From assembly GCF_963259705.1 (NCBI RefSeq), contig NC_081846.1:94810641-94874640 (forward strand): a DNA stretch of 64,000 nucleotides, read 5' to 3'. Under the pieces are notes generated by a model. It did no database searches, was not told where the DNA came from, and was given only the letters and a program-made list of their open reading frames with translations. Source of the DNA: Myotis daubentonii. Taxonomy: Eukaryota; Chordata; Mammalia; Chiroptera; Vespertilionidae. Below, in pieces: positions 11,380-23,057 of this stretch; the first letter of the stretch is position 1; each line of letters starts with the position of its first letter. A program made the translations under genes and the position numbers.

Positions 11380-14300
11380 GGGTGCAAAAAGATTTCCCGC
11401 ATGCACAGGTGCTGGTTTAGGCTCTGGAAGTATATCTGAGCAGTGGGGGGGGGGGGGGTTCCCCCCAGAAGCAAGTGGCCTCAACGCCAAAGCTGGGCTC
11501 CCCAACCCAGACCACCAGAGCTGGAAAGAGTCACCCATATGACAACTGACTGTAAAAAACAGTGGGGTTTTTGCCTGCCAGGGAGAGACAGGAGTCTGCT
11601 AGAGATACAGTTTCACTCTTAAAGGGCTAACACACACAATTTCATTCTCAGCCCCTTTCCCTGGGCCCCGTCAGGAGGGCAGAGTGGACTGGAGTCATGT
11701 GAGGAGAGTCTGGGGTTTGTGACTCTGGGAGAGGGCTGAAGGAACAGCCACCAGGATCCCAATCTTCCATACCACAGATACCATTTTTGGGGGTGAAGCA
11801 CTCCTTTTGTGCAACATAAGCCCAGGGGAAAGCTATAGCCCCACCTCTGGACTCCTTTCCCTCCACCGCCCCCCACCCCGCCCCCCGAAAGCTTACACCT
11901 TGCTGGGAAGTCGGCTGCCTTGGCCAAGATGTAGAGTTCTGGGAAGACTCAGAGGGTGTCAGTGACTGAGTTGTGTGCCTTTGGTATGAGTACTATTTTC
12001 CCAATTTCCAGTGAACTTGACTGGCACGTTCCCCTCAGTGGAGATCCGCTAGCCCCACCCTCTGGCCTTCTGGTGGACTCACCCACTCGACTGGCAGTGG
12101 CTCCACCCTGCCAAGGTTGGAGCAAAATTTAGAACAGACCAAGTTGTGTGGCTCTTGGGCAAAAGGGAGGCCACACCCCTACCTTTCCCAAAGCCTGACT
12201 GGCACCTCCCTCACATGGGAGATTCACTAGCCTCAACCTCCCAACTCCCAGTGGCCCCACCCTGTTGAGCTCCATTTCCTTTCAGCAGAATCAGGCAGCC
12301 TGACTTGAGTGATTCTAGGACTGGGGCAGAGCCCTCCCTTTACATGGCCAAATCTTGGTCTGTTTGGGCCTGATAAACTCTGCTGCCCTCATCCAGACTC
12401 CCTGGGACCCCCCACTCCCCAAAAAGGTGTGAGAGCATGCAATGGGCAGCAGCAAGACTTGTTATACCTGGGACATTTGCTGAGTGGCACTGACATTTAG
12501 TTTGAACCTGTATCTATCTGGTGAAAATTGATCACCTGTACCTGGTGACTCACCGAGAACCTAAGTCATGCAACTCAAGTACTGGAGAAGCTCTTTCTGT
12601 GACTGAGCCTAACAGGCAGCTGGCAGTCAAAGGCAGGTGGAGGCAGATCTCAGGGTCCCTTGGGACTTTTTCTAACCTGCCCTGGGCCCAGTGCTGGTAA
12701 AGGCCAGCCTTGGTACACATCTTGGTCCTTCCTGTGTAGAAACAGGCCCAGCAAGGAAACCACACATTGTGGATCACTGATAGCTCCAAATTGGTTGCCC
12801 ATGGCCTGCATCAGAATCCTTCTGAGAGGCCCAGAACCAACAGACCCAGTGGCCAGCTTCAGACAACATCAGAGCAGGATCATACACTTCACAAGAGATC
12901 TCGGCAAGCACCAGACCATGGAGAGGCGAATTCTACCTCATGTGGTTAGGACCTGCACAGCAGCCTGAATGCCATGTTCAGAGTTGAGCCTTATAGTCAG
13001 CAAGCCTGAGGGTTGATCCCATGTGCAAATGGGACAATAGCAATCAGTACTCAATTAAAACAGGAGGGCCCACATAACCCACACAAGGGGCATTGCTGGA
13101 GCACCTAGCTCCAGGGATTAAGGAGTCTGCACCACCGGAAACCACAGAATATCTATTACATAAGAATACCCTACCATGCCTGGGAGTCATAGCAGATATT
13201 CTATATAATAAAAGCCTAATATACTAAGTGTCCAGTCATCTAGTCGGCTGTTCAACCAATCAAAGCATAATGTGCTAATGATATGCTAAGGATGCTCAAC
13301 CATTCGCTATAACGTGCACTGACCACCAGGGGGCAGATGCTTCAACCAGTAGGTTAGCTTGCTGCTGGGGTCCAGCTGATCAGAACTGAGCGAGAAGGGC
13401 CAGACACGCCCTGAAGCCCTCCTGCGTCCCTCCCCAGCCCCGATCATGCACCAATGGGGTCCCTTGGCCTGGCCTGTGCCTTCTCACAATCTGGGACCCC
13501 TCGGGGGACGTTGGAGAGCCAGTTTCAGCCTGACGTCAGAACGACTGGTCGCTATGACGTGCATTGACCACCAGTGGACAGCTCCTGTGTTGAGTGTCAG
13601 CCCCCTGGTGGTCAGTGCACTCCCACAGGGGGAATGCCACTCAGCCAGAAGCTGGGCTCACAGCTGGAGAGCGCAGCAGCGGTGGCAGGAGCCTCTGCCG
13701 CCTCCACAGCAGTGCTAAGGATGTCTGACTGCCAGCTTAGGCCCACTCCCTATGGGCAGCAGGCCTAAGCCATCAGTTGCACATCCCCCAAGAGCTCCCA
13801 GACTGTGAGAGGGTACAGGCCGAGCTGAGGGATCCCTACCCTCTCCCGCCCCCCGCAGAGTGCATGAATTTCGTTCACCAGGCCTCCTGTATCTAATAAA
13901 TAGAAATGAACACAAAGATGCAGTCAAAATTGGGAGACAAAGAAACAAGCCCCAAATGAAAGAACAGGAGAAATCTCCAGAAAATAAGCTAAGTGAAAGG
14001 GAGGCAAGCAATTTGTCAGATATAAAGTCAAAGTTCAAGGATTCTCAGCACCATGAAAGAGGACATAGAAACCATAAAACAACCCAACTAGTTAGAAATG
14101 AAGAATACAATGTCTAAAATGAAGAATACACTGGAAGGAATAAATAGTAGTCTGACTAGAGCAGAGGATCGAATCAGCAATTTGGAAGACAAAGTAAAAA
14201 AATACCCAATCAGAGCAGCAAAATGAAAAAAGAATTTTAAAAAAGGATGTTTTATGGGACCTTTGGGACAACATGAAGCATAAAAACACTCACATCATAG

Positions 14301-14760
14301 GGGTACCAAAAGGAGAACAGAAAGAGAGAGCAAAGAATTGGCAACATATTTGAAGATATAATGGTTGAAAACTTCCATAACCTAGTGAAGGAAATAAACA
14401 CACAAGTCCAGGAAGCTCAGAGAGTCCCAAACAAGATGACCCCAAAGAGATCCACACTAAGACACATCATAATTAAAATGGCAAAGCTTAAAGACAAACA
14501 GAAAATCTTAAAGCAGTAAGAGAAAGACAGTTAACAACAAAGGAGCTCTCATAAGACTGGTTTTCCAATAGAAACATTTCAGGCCAGAAGGGATTGGCAT
14601 GAAATATTCAAAGTGATGAAAAGCAAGGACCTACAACCAAGATTACTTTACCTAGCAAAGCTTTCATTTAAAATTGAAGGAGAAATAAAGAGGCTTCCTG
14701 AAAAGAAAAAACTAAAGGATTTTGTTACCAGTTTTACAAAAAATGTTAAAGTGCCTTTAA
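11380..14760 (+). mobile_element. Older L1: long 5' UTR (11.4-13.2 kb) and ORF1 (13.9-14.76 kb), Helitron inside
   Basis: The 5' UTR-like stretch is GC-moderate with CCACCGGAAACC and ATATCTATTACATAAG-type L1 leader words; this part is inferred. ORF1 is on the + strand. Readable pieces include EEYNV..., LGQHEA-type, and the C-terminal RHIIIKMAKLKDKQKIL-like stretch at about 14465-14510, then FQARRDWHEIFKVMKSKDLQ (about 14580-14640). It has stops and frameshifts. The Helitron at 13200-13889 separates the two parts. Confidence 0.65.
13200..13889 (+). mobile_element. Helitron (HeliBat-like)
   Basis: The 5' end is TCTATATAATAAAAGCC. The body has CACCAGGGGGCAGATG and CCCCCTGGTGGTCAGTG. The 3' part has GTGCATGAATTTCGTTCAC (degenerate hairpin) and ends AGGCCTCCTGT, with the CTAG mutated. 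It lies inside the old L1, just upstream of ORF1. Confidence 0.88.
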
Positions 14761-14972
14761 AAACATTTTTTTTTTATTGATTTCAGAGAAGAAGGGAGTG
14801 GGAGAGAGATCAAAACATTAATGATGAGAAAGAATCATTGATTGTCTGACTCCTGCACTCTCCACATTGGGGATTAAGCCCACAACCTGGGCATATGTCC
14901 TGACTGGGAATTGAACTGTGACCTCCTGGTTCATAGGGCGATGCTCAACCACTGAGCCACACCACTGGGCTG
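14761..14972 (-). mobile_element. VES SINE
   Basis: TTTTTATTGATTTCAGAG, GGGGATTAAGCCC and CAACCACTGAGCCACACC. About 70 bases of minus-oriented L1 ORF2 sequence follow to 15044. Confidence 0.92.
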
Positions 14973-15044
14973 ACTTTTTCCTTTCTAATTTGGATGCTTT
15001 TTCTTTGCCTAATTTCTTTGGCTAGAACTCTCAATCCTATCCTA

Positions 15045-15200
15045 TCCTATATAATAAAAGCCTAGCAACCAAACGGTGGAATGACCAGGACGACCAGTTG
15101 ACTAGTCGCTATGACATGCACTGACCACCAGGGGCAGACCCTTAATGCAGCAGCTGCCCCCCGGTGGTCAGTGCGCTCCCACAGTGGGAGCACTCCTCGG
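15045..15200 (+). mobile_element. Helitron 5' part (3' truncated)
   Basis: TCCTATATAATAAAAGCC then CACCAGGGGCAGACCC and CCCCCGGTGGTCAGTGCG. Homology ends near 15200. The three CCTAT repeats just before it mimic a slipped start. Confidence 0.85.
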
Positions 15201-15759
15201 TGGGGAGCCCCGCAGGCCATCCACCAGTGCAGGAAAACAGCACTAAAGGCTGGCGGTTACTAAGCACCGTCCTTGTGGCAGAGAACACCACCGCTCTCCA
15301 CAGAACCTCAGATAATCCCAGAACTCGCCTCACAGGGTTGATCTAAAGGTTTCTATTCACAGCTTTCAGAATGGAAGGAGATCGTCAGCTTTTAAGTAGT
15401 TGAGGGAAAACACACACTGTTCCTTTTCCATTCTCTTCATCCTGCCTTCTCGTGAGAAAACAAACACCTGGCTCCCACGCCCCACCCCGAGCGCTGGCCC
15501 AGAGCTCAGGGCCCTGGGCCCCCAGTGAGTCTGCCTTCCCATGGCCTTCACAACCAACCGTCTCACTGCTGAGCCCCGCCTGTGCCAGGCGGTGCCCGGT
15601 GCTCGCAGAGCAGCAGGGAGCCAGCTGCCCTGTCCTACAGAGCGTGCGTTCAGCCAGGAGAGGACGGGGTGCGGGGAGGAAACAGCCTCAGACAGACGTG
15701 AGGTGCAGCCGTCAGAGGATCAGACACCATGAACACATGGGAATGAAGCCACATAGGGG
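15201..15759. other. No gene; possible ancient repeat remnant
   Basis: Moderately GC-rich sequence. The stretch around 15580-15660 (TGTGCCAGGCGGTGCCCGGT and what follows) resembles the ancient L2 3' region. No coding frame is supported. Confidence 0.35.
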
Positions 15760-16177
15760 TGAAAGGGTGAGGGCTACGCCCTCCATCTTGCCCTGAATCC
15801 TCCATTTTGGGGCAGCAGCCATCAGCCATGTGCTCGGCAAGGAGCTTCTTCCCGGAAGCCCAAGCCTCTGCTCTTTAAACTAACCAATGACAATCAAGGG
15901 ACGTGTGCGCCATAGACACAACCACATCCTGTGTAACAAGACCCCCACTTGCACCTGGCCAATCGGCAGGGCCCACAGTCCTCTCTCCTCCCCTTACTCC
16001 AACCCCCCATAAAACCCCTCTTCCCACAGGGCTCTGTCTCTCTGCCCACCCCGCCGCTGCGTTGGGGAGTGTGGTTGGGGAGCCCGAGCTAGCCCGAATA
16101 AAGACTCTTTCTGCTTTTGCATTGGACTGGGCTGGCTCCCTGGTGGTCTATTGGGGATCCTGAAATCTGGGCTTAAC
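15760..16177 (+). repeat. Endogenous retrovirus LTR, class I-like
   Basis: The order is that of a U3-R-U5. There is a CCAAT-bearing U3 (GGCCAATCGG at about 15957), a TATA-like CCATAAAACCCC, an R region with AATAAAGACTCTTTCTGC, then a U5 with GGTGGTCTATTGGGGATCC, ending near TTAACA. The R/U5 wording is typical of gammaretrovirus-like LTRs. No clear primer-binding site or gag follows. It is an old copy; family not assigned. Confidence 0.65.
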
Positions 16178-16840
16178 AGGGGCTCCAGAGGGCAGGGCGC
16201 AGGGAGGCTCACGGAGGGGAAGTGGCCGGAGGGAGGAGGGAGGAGAGCAGCGGACGCCTGGAGAAGGGCATCTGGCGGAGGGTCAGTGCTCGGAGGGGCA
16301 GCGGGACAAGCAAGAGGCCGAATGGAAGGGGGTCGAGGCTGGGCCGGGGCACATCCTGCAGGGATGGAGGGCCTGTGAGACCCTGGTGTCCCCCGACTGT
16401 GTCAGGAGCAGACTGAGGGCCAGAGGAAGCGGGGAGACAGCAGGAGGCGACAGCACCCCCCCCCCCCCCCAGCGATGCGGAGACCGTGGAAACAGTGGGA
16501 GCCGAGGTGGCGGCTCTGGGGTGCGCTGGAGGGAAACCAGAGCGTGAGGGACAATGTGGGGCGCGGGGGGAGGAGGCCCCATGTCCGCTCCCCCTGGGAA
16601 GGCAGGGTCTCTGGCAGCTGCCCCGGGGCCTGGGTCAGATCCCTTCGTTTGGAGGGCCTGGCCGTCAACCCAGCCCTTAGTGTGACTCCACGCGAGGGAC
16701 GGGGCGTGTTTACGACCGGCCTCCCACCCTGAGGTCCAGGCAGCGGGTCATTCCCGGCGGCGGCCCTCATCCCTCCACGCCCGTCCCCCTGCCCCCCCCC
16801 CCCCCCCCCAAGCTCTCTTCAGTGGTGACAAGTACTTATG
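16178..16840. other. GC-rich sequence with two poly-C runs, nothing recognised
   Basis: Purine-rich on the + strand (AGGGAGGAGGGAGGAGAG-type), with C homopolymers at about 16457-16470 and 16792-16809. Open frames here reflect composition; none resembles a known protein. Confidence 0.45.
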
Positions 16841-16844
16841 GGAA

Positions 16845-17400
16845 ACAAGCAAATGGTTTTATTTTTGGTACAAAAAACAACAAAACAGAAAGTACAGTAT
16901 TATTTAAAGCAAACGTTGAAAACTAGGAAAATGAAGCCCCCTGTGGACACACAGATCAGCTGTGCCCAGATCCCGGGTCACGCGTGACACAAAAGGGCTC
17001 AGGGTCCAATGCAACGGGCTTGCCCAGGGCGTCCGGCTCCAGTTCCCGGACAGAGAGGGTCCCGCACACAGAACGGAGCGGCCGAGACCAGCCCAAGCCC
17101 CGCGGCCGAAGGCAATGCTTTTGGTGTTTCCAGAGAAAGAAACGCTCCTGAGATGCTGGGACAGGCGGTCAGCTTCCAGGTCAGGGCCTCTACCTCCCAC
17201 CGGGGGCCTGTGGTGCTCCCAGCTCTGCCCCTCCCTCCCCCTCCCACGCCCCTCCCGGCTGAGCCCCTCCCGGCTGAGCCGTGGATGCCTTCCCATCCTC
17301 CACCCTCCTCAGCTCCCAGGGCAGGTAGGGCAGGTGGGGTCATGCAGGGAATCTGAGGGCCTGGAGGGGGTGCTGCTTGGAGAGTCAAAGAGAGTGTCTG
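16845..17400 (-). other. Possible 3' UTR / terminal exon fragment on the minus strand
   Basis: On the minus strand a GC-rich stretch passes into an AT-rich end with GTACTTTCTGTTTTG and a polyadenylation signal AATAAA (16863-16858), then a GT-rich stretch and a C/G homopolymer. That profile is like the end of a transcript. No protein family was recognised in its frames and no poly-A tail is visible. In human, as I recall, no gene ends here next to UGGT1. It could be a decayed retrocopy or captured fragment. Confidence 0.3.
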
Positions 17401-18950
17401 TCCACCCGCCCGCCTGGCTGAACTGACATCAAGGAGGAGAGCAGGGAGAGATAGTTTTTTGTTGATTTTTACTTATCTGCTGGACTCAAGGCCGCAAGCT
17501 GCTAAGCACAGTAAGTTTTTCTCTGCCCCGTTTTGTTTTCTTTAACCCCTCCAATACTTGAAATTGCATAGGGAAGGAAGCACCTGCTCTTAGTAATCTA
17601 AGAAATACTGGCTGTTTACTTTATAATAATCATTAAAGGATTGAGGTTTCTAAGAATAAGGAATTACTGAGTAGAAGGTCTGAGGCATGGTTATGCGTTT
17701 TTAAAGGACATAGAAAGAAGGTTTAAAGGCTAATTTGAAAGTATGAAATTTAGAAAGGTTGTGTATGTGATAAGAAGGAGAAGAGAAATGTTGAAAGGAA
17801 ATTAATCAAATGGTACAGGCCAGTAAGTCAGAAAGAGTAAATAATCTATATTCTGCCTCCTAAACAGAGGGTGAATAATTATGCCAAAGTACTTAGGGGG
17901 GAATGATGAAAGAAATCCAACAGTTACTGTTTTGTTATAACTCTGGAAAGTCCTTAAAAAGGACTGGCAAGGAAAATCAGAAGATCTTAAGGCAGGTCAG
18001 CGGCTTTTTCTCCTTATGTAATTCCTCCGAAATTTGGCAATGCTTAATAAATCATGGCAATACATTTCTTTGCATAAATTCAATAAGACCTGTTTCCAAT
18101 AGTGGTTTTATTGAATGAAAACTTTGACTGGAGTATCATGTTTTAGAGAGCCCTGTCTGAGCTCTGAAGACTTGAAGCCAATAAGAGTGCCACGGAGAAA
18201 GCCTGGTATCTTGCTTGGTAGCCCTGAAAATAGCTGGCGCTGGAGCGTCAGGCCCATGCCCTACCATCACTGGCGGGTGGTCAGAGTAGAAGGGGAGCAC
18301 GGAACCCCCATGCACTCTGGGCCACGACGAGTAGGAAGGCTGCTGAGAAGGGCCTTGAAGCAAGGACAATGGGCAGCAGATACTGCAGGCAGGCCTGATG
18401 GCAGCTGGATGGCTTGGCTTCCTGGCCCTATGAGGCACATTAAGATTCAATCATGAGATTCCAGCAAAGGTAGTCGGTTACCATTCTTGTTGTGTTTATG
18501 CAAACAATCAGGCCAAATTGAATACAGTAAATAAAGTAGTATTTTAATAAACGGAGGGATAATTTTAAGGATTAAAACTCCATTTCAATGGAGGTTATTA
18601 AAACTGAAATGTTTTCTTTCCCTCCCACCAGACCATTTGTTACAGTTTGTCTCTGCCAGGTCACAAACCCACCTCCTTCTATGCCCAGGCCTCATCGTCC
18701 CTCTGACAGACAGCAAGGTTCCCTTGGCTCTGAGAGAAACTTCTGACCCTCCTCAGCACGAAGCAGTTACAGAAGAAAATTCAACGCCCATTTTCCCTGA
18801 AAGAATTCAGAGCCAGGATCCTTGAGGTAATATAGGAGGCAGTTAGACAGACACGGGCAGAGCAAGGACGATGGGCCAACTGGCACTGACTCCCCAGAAG
18901 CAGGAGGGAACTAGGCTGCAGACGAAGGAGCCTGGGAGGCTGCCCTAAAG
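17401..18950. other. No gene recognised; possibly ERV internal or unique sequence
   Basis: Purine-rich and AT-rich sequence without a supported frame. Its position between an LTR and pol remnants makes retroviral internal sequence possible. The 113-codon frame at 18115 has no recognisable motif. Confidence 0.3.
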
Positions 18951-18954
18951 CCAG

Positions 18955-19270
18955 TGGGGCCTTTACAGATTCTAGTGACTCTTCCAGACCCTGAACTACT
19001 CATCTCACCAGTTTACTCACGTTCTTTCAGGCTTTACAGTCTACCCAGAAAGCAGACCAGAAGCACGTCCGAGATGCTCTGCCTGTATCCGGTTCATCCC
19101 TTCCAACCTGGTGACTCTGTTTGGGTAAAGAAATTTGCCACCCAAGGACTGACTCCTGCCTGGAAAGGACCACCCCCACGGCAGTCAAGGTCGACGGGAT
19201 CCCGACATGGCTTCATCACACCCGGCTTAAGACAGCCCAGGCAAAATAGAGAGTCCAGGACTCTTCGGAC
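18955..19270 (+). pseudogene. Gammaretrovirus-like pol remnant (integrase C-terminus)
   Basis: One frame contains HPFQPGDSVWVKKF and LTPAWKGP, the C-terminal DNA-binding domain of class I ERV integrases. Just before it, another frame carries the preceding integrase sequence, so a frameshift separates them. The region after WKGP is also shifted. It is a dead fragment of about 0.3 kb; the rest of pol is absent. Confidence 0.75.
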
Positions 19271-19639
19271 CCTCTGAAGATTACTCCTGGCCCTTATCTT
19301 ATAAACAGGCCCACTGACTTTATTCTGCAAAGAATTAATTCTATCAAGCTTATAGTCCTCAGGGGTCAATATAACTCCCTCCCCAACAATGACCCAAAGG
19401 AGTCAATGATTTGACTCATGTACATAAAACCAGTGGGGAATGTGCTAGGCTGCATATCTGGCACTTTGGCCAGACGGGTCATGCTGTGCTGTCTATTCCT
19501 AAAACACATAGATAGGATGGTACTGACATCAGGCCAGGCCTTGAGATATGGTCTCATGGCCCCTTCCCAGCACGCAGGCCTTCTTTATCAGATGGCCCGG
19601 AAGTCTCATTCCAAATTTGGGAGACAAAAGACTGGAAAA

Positions 19640-19876
19640 AAGTATAAATAAAGAGAGTTTCCTCCATATTGGGGGGCCCAGAATTTGAAAGACACATTTT
19701 TCTCTGGGCCTTCACAAAATTTAATAATAAAATGTAACTCCTGTAGTAGTCAGCGCTGCAGTTCAGCCTCTGCTTCGGCAGGGTGCTGTGACTGTGGTCA
19801 GCTGGCCAGCTTAATAAAGGCTCTTAAATTTAAATTTGGAGTTGGTGGTCTATCTCGCTGAGTCAACCCATAACAT
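19640..19876 (+). repeat. ERV LTR (class I-like), 3' part
   Basis: An R/U5-like end: GCTTAATAAAGGCTCTTAAA, then GGTGGTCTATCTCGCTGAG, ending near CATAACA. It shares layout with the LTR at 15760-16177 but not sequence, so it is a different family. The U3 start is not clear. Confidence 0.55.
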
Positions 19877-19974
19877 ATTGATATGTTAGAATTTTGAGGC
19901 TTGCAAAAAGGATTTTAATCGAATTACCCACTTCTTAAGAATCAACATATATTAGTGATAATTTGCATGTACTC

Positions 19975-20100
19975 TCATAGGTAAAGGCATTCCCATGTCA
20001 AAGGGCTACAGCTGCAGCAGTTACTCAAATACTTCTAGAAGGGCCACAGTAACTGGGAAGTCCACATTACCTATACATTTTATGAGAGTTTTGTGAAATT
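19975..20100 (+). pseudogene. Second retroviral integrase-core fragment
   Basis: One frame reads AFPCQRATAAAVTQILL, like the catalytic core region of class I ERV integrases between the first two acidic residues. It then hits a stop. It lies downstream of the LTR at 19640-19876, so it is not collinear with the fragment at 18955. It may belong to another insertion or a rearranged one. Confidence 0.45.
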
Positions 20101-20204
20101 TGGCCAGTACTGCAGCATTACCATTGCAATTATCATCTCTAGCCCTCTGGTATTGTGGACAAACTGATGAGGTAATAAGAATCAAATTGTCAAAATTTGT
20201 TGAT

Positions 20205-20420
20205 TCTTTTTTTGTGTGTGTGTACTGACTTTAGAGCGAGAGCAAGGGAGTGGGGGAGAAACATCAATGTAAGAGAGAAATGTCGGTCGGCTGCCTCCCA
20301 TACCCATATCGACTGGGGATTGGACTCACAGCATGGGTATGTGCCCCAACCAGGAATCACACTGGCGACCTTCTGTGCACAGGATGACCCTATGAGCCAT
20401 ATGAGCCAGAGTGCTGGGAG
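20205..20420 (-). mobile_element. VES-related SINE, diverged
   Basis: GACTTTAGAGCGAGAGCAAG, GGGGATTGGACTC and CAGGAATCACACTGGCGACC keep the order of the VES body and B box. Confidence 0.75.
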
Positions 20421-20439
20421 CCGGACTTATTGATTCTTA

Positions 20440-20615
20440 TTTTTTATTATTTTAAACAACAGAAATTAATTTTCTCACAGTTCTGGAGGCTGGAAGTTCA
20501 AGAACAAGGTGTTAGCAGAGTGGGTTTCTCTGAGATCTCTACCCATGACTCGCTGACTGCTGCCTTCCCCTGCCTCCTCACCACGGCCTGTGTGTGTGCA
20601 CTCCTGGTATCTTTT
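20440..20615 (-). repeat. MLT1-type LTR fragment (MaLR)
   Basis: TTAAACAACAGAAATTAATT and CTCACAGTTCTGGAGGCTGG are the standard 3' end of MLT1 LTRs seen in reverse. Confidence 0.75.
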
Positions 20616-20639
20616 CCTCTTCTTACAAAACAAAACAAA

Positions 20640-20665
20640 ACAAACACTTTTATTGATTTCAGACA

Positions 20666-20723
<58 letters not shown>

Positions 20724-20878
20724 TCAATGATGAGAGAGAATCATTAATCAGCTGCCTCCTGCACACCCCCTATTGGGAATTGAGCCCAAAACCCGGGTAT
20801 GTTCCCTGACCAGGAACTGAACTGTGACCTCCTGGTTCATAGGTCAATGCTCTATGCTGAGCCACACCAGCCGGGCTT
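20640..20878 (-). mobile_element. VES SINE with an expanded GA tract
   Basis: A run of about 26 GA dinucleotides (20668-20719) has grown inside the SINE's GA-rich zone. The body and CTGAGCCACACCAGCCGG end follow. Confidence 0.93.
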
Positions 20879-20879
20879 T

Positions 20880-21015
20880 TTCTCTTTCCTTTCTCCCTCC
20901 CTCCCTCCCTCCCTCCTTCCTTCCTTCCTTCCCTCCCTCCCGCCTTCCCTCCTTTCCTTCCTTCCTTCTTTCCTTCCTTCCTTCCTTCCTTCCTTCCTTC
21001 CTTCCTTCCTTCCTT
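20880..21015. repeat. Pyrimidine microsatellite (CTCC)n/(CTTC)n
   Basis: About 130 bases of nearly pure C/T: CCCT-type units first, then CTTC units at 20960-21014. The proline/serine-rich frame over it is an artefact. Confidence 0.95.
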
Positions 21016-21180
21016 GTAGAAGAATTATCTTTATTGTTGAAAGTATTACAGATTGTCCCACCTCTCCGCCCCCACTGACCCCCTTATTGAATCTGCCTTT
21101 GTTTAAAGCCCTTCCCTTGATATTACTTAATCAAAGACCCACTCCCTTTGGTAAACATTGATTGTCCCCTATAAAAAGTC
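21016..21180 (-). mobile_element. L1 3'-end fragment
   Basis: TTATCTTTATTGTTGAAAGT and ATTACAGATTGTCCCACC are the L1 3' tail read in reverse. Little else remains. Confidence 0.5.
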
Positions 21181-21194
21181 ATTACTAGAAGACC

Positions 21195-21418
21195 TTTTTA
21201 AAAAATATATATATATATATTATTGATTTTTTACAGAGAAGAAGGGAGAGGGATAGAGAGTTAGAAACATTGATGAGAGAGATGGATCAGCTGCCTCCTG
21301 CACGCCCCCTACTGGGGATGTGCCCGCAACCAAGGTACATGGCCTTGACCGGAATCGAACCTGGGACCCTTCAGCCCGCAGGCTGACGCTCTATCCACTG
21401 AGCAAAACCAGTTTGGCA
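21195..21418 (-). mobile_element. VES SINE
   Basis: ATATATTATTGATTTTTTAC on the left, GGAATCGAACCTGGGACCC and CTATCCACTGAGC on the right. A repeat of CTAGAAGACCTTT (21186-21198 and 21419-21431) is its target-site duplication. Confidence 0.95.
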
Positions 21419-21431
21419 CTAGAAGACCTTT

Positions 21432-22112
21432 GAGTTCAGATCAGGAATGTATTAACCTGTCTTATTAAGCAGACCGTTTGGCTTATTGTAAAGAATTTAT
21501 AGAAACTCTTGAAATTAAGACAAGCTTGCAGAGTAATCTTTTCACAGTATGCTCCTGGGACACAAAGACATTGAACATCATAACCGATAACCTGGAGATG
21601 TGGTCTGTTGAAAAAGACACCTCTTCAAGGACTCCCTCCAGCCTTGCTGCAGGGACCACACAGGGTAGTTAACTAAGCCTTGCACCACAAAGTTAAAAGG
21701 TATTAACTCAGGGATTTATGATTCTCATTTAAATAGCTCCTGCACTTGCAACCCATTTACCTGATTAGACATAACAGCCTATAGGAAAATTCAAATAAAA
21801 CTATCCCTTTGCCTGAGACAACGACTCAGACAAAAAGGAGATAGAACTAGAAGCACACTGACTTCCCCACCATCGGGGGCCAGCCAGTAGTCAGCTTCTG
21901 CGACGCATAATCCTTATGTGTATTTCATTATTGTCGTAATGTTTTTATTCCTGGGCAAATTAATGACCTCAAATCTCCTGTGACAAGCTGGTCACCTCTC
22001 CTATGTTTGTGTGTTCTAGTTATTTCATGCCTTGGCTATATAGTACTTACTGATTTTTTCTGTTTCAAACCTTGTAAATGGGAAACCTTGACATTCAAAT
22101 AATATGATAAAA
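21432..22112. other. No gene recognised
   Basis: AT-rich sequence with short frames only. CAAATAAAACTATCCC near 21794 looks a little like an LTR polyadenylation signal, but nothing else supports that. Confidence 0.4.
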
Positions 22113-22561
22113 CTAGAGGCCCGGTGCACAAATTTGTGGTGTCCCTCTGGGTGGCCTGCAGGGATCGGGCCAAAACCCGAAGTCCAATGCCGCCTGCAAC
22201 TCCTACCTGCCTCTCCTGCTCATCCCAGCCCCACTATGCCTGCCTTGGGCTTGCTAGCCCTGTGTCTGGTGCCCTCCCAAGGGGAGTGGCCTGTGGGATT
22301 AGGCTGAAACTGGCTCTCTGACATCCCCTGAGGGGTCCCGGATTGCAAGAGGGTGCAGAACAGGCTGAGGGACACCACTGGTGCACGGTCTGGCCGGGGA
22401 GGGACCACGGGAGGGCTCCAGGGTGTGTCTGGCCCATCTTGCTAAGCCCTGATCGGCTGGACCCCAGCAGCAAGATAACCTACTGGTCGGAGCTTCTGCC
22501 CTCTGGTGGTCAGTGCATGTCATAGCGAGCGGTTGAGCAGCCTTAGCATATCATTAGCATA
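22113..22561 (-). mobile_element. Helitron, 5' end missing
   Basis: CTAGAGGCCCGGTGCACAAA at the left is the CTAG end with its hairpin. The body runs to CTTAGCATATCATTAGCAT, where its 5' end is replaced by the next Helitron. Confidence 0.88.
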
Positions 22562-23057
22562 CTAGAGGCCCGGTGCACAAAATTCATGCACGGGGTCAGG
22601 GGAATCCCTCAGCCCAGCCTGCACCCTCTCCAATCTGGGATCCCTCTTGCAATCCAGAACCACTGGCTCCTAACTGCTCACTTACCTGCCTTCTTGATGG
22701 CCCAAACTGCTCTGCCCTGGTGGCCTATCCCTCTAACTTATCTCCCCTCCTGGCCTGATCACTCTAACTGCCTAACTGCTCCCCTCTGCTGGCCTGATCC
22801 CCCTAACTGCCCTCCCCTCCTGGCCTGATCCCCCTAACTGCCTCTCTGCTCTCCCTTCCTCTCCGTGCCCTTTAGACCCCCGGCGCAGGCGTTCTGAGAC
22901 CTCTCCGCCACGGCTCTGCCCCCGTTCTGATTGGTCGTTATGTAACGGCGTCCTGGACAATTTGCATATTCCTCTATAATTAGTATAGATTACACTTTGG
23001 TTGTTCGGTTGTTCTGCCATTTGGTCTATTTGCATATTACCCTTTTGTTATATAGGA
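22562..23057 (-). mobile_element. Helitron, full length
   Basis: It begins CTAGAGGCCCGGTGCACAAA and ends TTTTGTTATATAGGA (the reverse of TCCTATATAAC). The body has a CCTGGCCTGATCCCCCTAAC-type repeat (about 22690-22850), a 30-40-bp minisatellite within the element. Confidence 0.93.

Noticed and set aside
19366..19651. Possible env gene remnant after the integrase fragment
   Set aside because: Short frames on both strands show no envelope motif I can recognise, so it is not listed as a feature.
20799..21161. Frame with FLPSFLPSFLPS repeats
   Set aside because: It is a translation of a CTTC/CTCC microsatellite and the minus-strand GRKE mirror.
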